14,328 nt of DNA, taken from assembly GCA_030671745.1 (NCBI GenBank), contig DAOVHT010000017.1, positions 1 through 14,328 of the forward strand, read 5' to 3'. Shown one piece after another: positions 12,052 to 14,328 of the stretch; position 1 is the first letter of the stretch, and each line of letters starts with the position of its first letter. The translations under genes were made by a program, and so were the position numbers. This DNA comes from Candidatus Nanohaloarchaea archaeon. GTDB lineage: Archaea; EX4484-52; GLR71. The notes beneath the pieces are model-generated. The model saw nothing but the letters and a program-made list of their open reading frames with translations. It was not told where the DNA came from and searched no databases.

Positions 12052-14328
12052 TTATTTGCTTCCCTTATGTCCGCCTAATCTTTTGATTTTCTTATCTATT
12101 GTTGACAACTTTTTATCGTTGATATTCTTCAGTTCGTCATACGCATCTTTGTTTATTGTTCCATCTTTGAACTCGCTTTCTAAAAGCTTCAACACTCTTT
12201 GGATTTTAGTCTTATCATGAGTGAAATCTTTTTGACGTATCTCAATCTCTTCTTTGCTCAATGTCTTTTTCTTGAATTTCTTCAATGACTTCTTAAGTTT
12301 GAACTTATCCTTTTTACGTATCCACCACACACTGATCAGCGCAATTGCCCCCATAACGACTAATGCTTTCAACGCAGTTATCCATATACTTTCTTCATCA
12401 CCAAGATCTTCAATCTTTGATGATGTCTCAAGGAGCATCTTAGCTCTTTTTACAAGTCCCGAAACCACCTGTATGTTCTGAAGTGCATCATCAAATAATT
12501 TTTCATCTACATTCTCTTCAGCAAGGACAAGTTCGGACCATGCCTGATCAACCACATTCCATATCTTTGCGACATCTTTCCCTATGCTTTGAGAGAAATA
12601 GATATCTTCCTCAATCTTGTTCAGTTCAATCTTCAGATTGACTATATCCTGTCTGATCAATTCTTCAATAGACGTAAACACGATAAGACGCCCCATCTTA
12701 CTGGATGATATCTCATTGGATGTTGCAATGAGATCAAATGGATACACGCCCGATTCAGCATCCTTTGGAACACTGTATTCTATAAGGAATAAGGTACTGT
12801 TCCCGGACGGTATCTTCTCATACATGTTAGGCGTTATATTGAACCATGAAGTGGGTATGCCCGTCAGTTCAAGAGTGATGTTAGTAAGTGCACCCCAACC
12901 ATCATTCCTTATGCGTATACCACTTATGTCAGTCCATCCTTTAACAATATTTATCTCTTTATTATATGTCTCTATATTGATGCTGTATTCATATTCAAAT
13001 TCAGGATTAGGCTGAAGACTGCTGTCACCGCCTATATTGTCTGGTATCTCAGGCCAACCAGACGGTAATGACGGTGGTATATCCGGAATCTCTGGTGGTG
13101 GCGGAATCACAATATCATCTTCAATCACTTCAAAAGTGACATTTGAGATTATGGGTGCCTGGACACTATCATATGTTGCCATGACATTAAGTGTAGTGAT
13201 ACCTAATGGCTGATTTGAAAATATGTATGCACTTCGCGTAATGGTAACATTTACGCCGGCAGGAGTAAGCACGGCCTCACTATTATAATAATATGTCTCA
13301 TTCCCGTAAGACACCCAATAATCAAGATATACATCCTGTGTGACCTCACCCATATTTTCAATGTATAGATTGAAATTAACATAATCCTGACGTTCAACCT
13401 CATAAGGTGGTATCAGCATCACCCGGACATCGTACGGTCCTCCTTTAGATACTCTGAACGGTTTCACTTTCTGACTTACAAAACCCTCTTTTGACGCAGT
13501 AAGGATCGCATAATAATACCCGGATGCAGAACTCATAGGCATTGCAAATTTATAATGATAAAGTCCAGGCGCAGTATTATTTGTATCATTTAATGTTACA
13601 TTAAAATACAGATTTTCTGCAGGGTCATATACGAAAAGTGTCATGTTATCCGGTTCAGTGACATTGCCTGCATAAGAGAACCACATCTCAAAACGCATAA
13701 CATTATCTGGATACCATAGCACGCCCGTATCAATATCTGCAGTAAGACCGCCACCGCCACCCGAACTTCCCGATTGTAACGTAAATGTTGAATTATCGAC
13801 AAATGTCACATCCGTCTCCAAGACAGTATCATAATAAGTCATTTCCGCAGTAAAATTATAGATACCCACTATTGCATCATTAGATATGGCAAATGTCGGC
13901 ACAGGTGACACCTGCCCGGTTGAATCAGTCATGAAATTCTCCAGATATGTAACATAACCATTCGGATCCTTAAGGTATATCGTGACATTAGCATCTGAAA
14001 TACCCACACCATTAGTATCCGTCACAGTATAATATACCATCCCAGTAGACCCCTGATAATACTTTGTAGAACCCGGGGTGAAACCGATAACCAGATTCGT
14101 ATATATCTTAAAACTGCTGCTGTATACCCCAATCACACCGGTATTGTCCTGTGACGAGATTGTCATGTTATATGTTCCACGCGCAACAGTCGTACCTGTA
14201 TAATTAGATATGTTGAGAGACACATTACCATCCGTATAATTGATAAAATCAGACATATTTCCCGAATAATTAAAGAACCATAGACTTGATGTACCATTTA
14301 TGGAGACTAGCGACATATTGAAAGTATC
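12052..14328 (-). CDS. Large membrane-anchored surface protein with SHOCT-like tail, N-terminus beyond right edge
   Basis: The frame stays open from the right edge. The ATG at 14316 is followed by a beta domain, not a signal peptide, so the true start lies outside the window. At least 758 residues are visible. Order: an Ig-like domain; a macroglobulin MG2-like domain (about 14100-13800: SDANVTIYLKDPNG); a Gly-rich linker (GSSGGGGG); two further sandwich domains; a proline linker near 13042-13112 (IPPPPEIPDIPP); a NEW3-like domain (IRIRNDGWGALTNITLEL, VPKDAESGVYPFDLIATS); a long helical stretch; and a membrane span near 12322-12390. A Lys-rich cytoplasmic part of about 90 residues follows, including a SHOCT-like stretch at about 12105-12210 (LLESEFKDGTINKDAYDELK). 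Its stop is 3 bases from that of the convergent HExxH gene. It matches the protein at 1893-3242 in architecture. Role in the envelope is certain only as far as location. Confidence 0.85.
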   Translation of the reverse strand, partial: DTFNMSLVSINGTSSLWFFNYSGNMSDFINYTDGNVSLNISNYTGTTVARGTYNMTISSQDNTGVIGVYSSSFKIYTNLVIGFTPGSTKYYQGSTGMVYYTVTDTNGVGISDANVTIYLKDPNGYVTYLENFMTDSTGQVSPVPTFAISNDAIVGIYNFTAEMTYYDTVLETDVTFVDNSTFTLQSGSSGGGGGLTADIDTGVLWYPDNVMRFEMWFSYAGNVTEPDNMTLFVYDPAENLYFNVTLNDTNNTAPGLYHYKFAMPMSSASGYYYAILTASKEGFVSQKVKPFRVSKGGPYDVRVMLIPPYEVERQDYVNFNLYIENMGEVTQDVYLDYWVSYGNETYYYNSEAVLTPAGVNVTITRSAYIFSNQPLGITTLNVMATYDSVQAPIISNVTFEVIEDDIVIPPPPEIPDIPPSLPSGWPEIPDNIGGDSSLQPNPEFEYEYSINIETYNKEINIVKGWTDISGIRIRNDGWGALTNITLELTGIPTSWFNITPNMYEKIPSGNSTLFLIEYSVPKDAESGVYPFDLIATSNEISSSKMGRLIVFTSIEELIRQDIVNLKIELNKIEEDIYFSQSIGKDVAKIWNVVDQAWSELVLAEENVDEKLFDDALQNIQVVSGLVKRAKMLLETSSKIEDLGDEESIWITALKALVVMGAIALISVWWIRKKDKFKLKKSLKKFKKKTLSKEEIEIRQKDFTHDKTKIQRVLKLLESEFKDGTINKDAYDELKNINDKKLSTIDKKIKRLGGHKGSK

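Noticed and set aside
12617..13015. 132-residue plus-strand frame
   Set aside because: Antisense to the NEW3-like and helical region of the right-edge protein; no independent start signals.
1..14328. CRISPR arrays, tRNA or rRNA genes, insertion sequences
   Set aside because: No regularly spaced short repeats, cloverleaf-like segments, transposase frames or terminal inverted repeats were seen on either strand.

Overview
The window looks archaeal, AT-rich, and almost wholly given over to exported proteins. The archaeal reading rests on several observations. TATA-like boxes lie about 25 bases before start codons, which fits leaderless transcripts. Shine-Dalgarno-like sequences (GGAGG, GGTG, GTGAT) precede the other starts. 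Many large proteins are built from Ig-like beta-sandwich domains rich in N-x-S/T sequons, of the NEW3/COG1470 type common in archaeal surface proteins. Motifs such as NDTAGNMNSS and SPLNESYD recall, from memory, surface proteins of DPANN archaea (Woesearchaeota/Pacearchaeota-like) and perhaps Altiarchaeota. No rRNA or housekeeping gene is present to fix the taxon, so this is inference.

Layout, left to right. (1) 1-470, minus: the N-terminal half of an EamA/DMT-type transporter, cut by the left edge. (2) 634-1521, plus: a stand-alone exported protein with its own TATA box, Shine-Dalgarno and a clear hairpin-plus-T terminator, so it is a candidate abundant surface subunit. (3) 1522-1892: a gene-poor spacer. 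(4) 1893-10520, minus: a tight run of six genes with gaps of at most 24 bases or overlaps of 14-26 bases, all encoding exported or membrane-anchored beta-sandwich proteins. It is read right to left from a promoter with a palindromic TATA box at 10542-10553. (5) 10636-11643, minus: another exported, C-terminally anchored two-domain protein. (6) 11704-12048, plus: a 114-residue membrane protein with an HExxH motif. (7) 12052 to the right edge, minus: a large membrane-anchored surface protein that lacks its N-terminus here and carries a SHOCT-like cytoplasmic tail.

Taken together, eight exported proteins of related fold sit side by side with different anchoring modes: C-terminal membrane anchor, N-terminal anchor, or no obvious anchor. 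The largest (837 residues) has a near-identical internal duplication and about 49 glycosylation sequons. Another (909 residues) sends a tail of about 140 residues into the cytoplasm. The proteins at the two ends of the cluster share one architecture: NEW3-like domain, helical stalk, membrane span, basic tail. The simplest inference is a multi-subunit envelope structure (adhesin, sheath or fibre platform), with the stand-alone protein as possible major subunit and the small HExxH protein as possible membrane protease or processing partner. No function is shown by the sequence itself.
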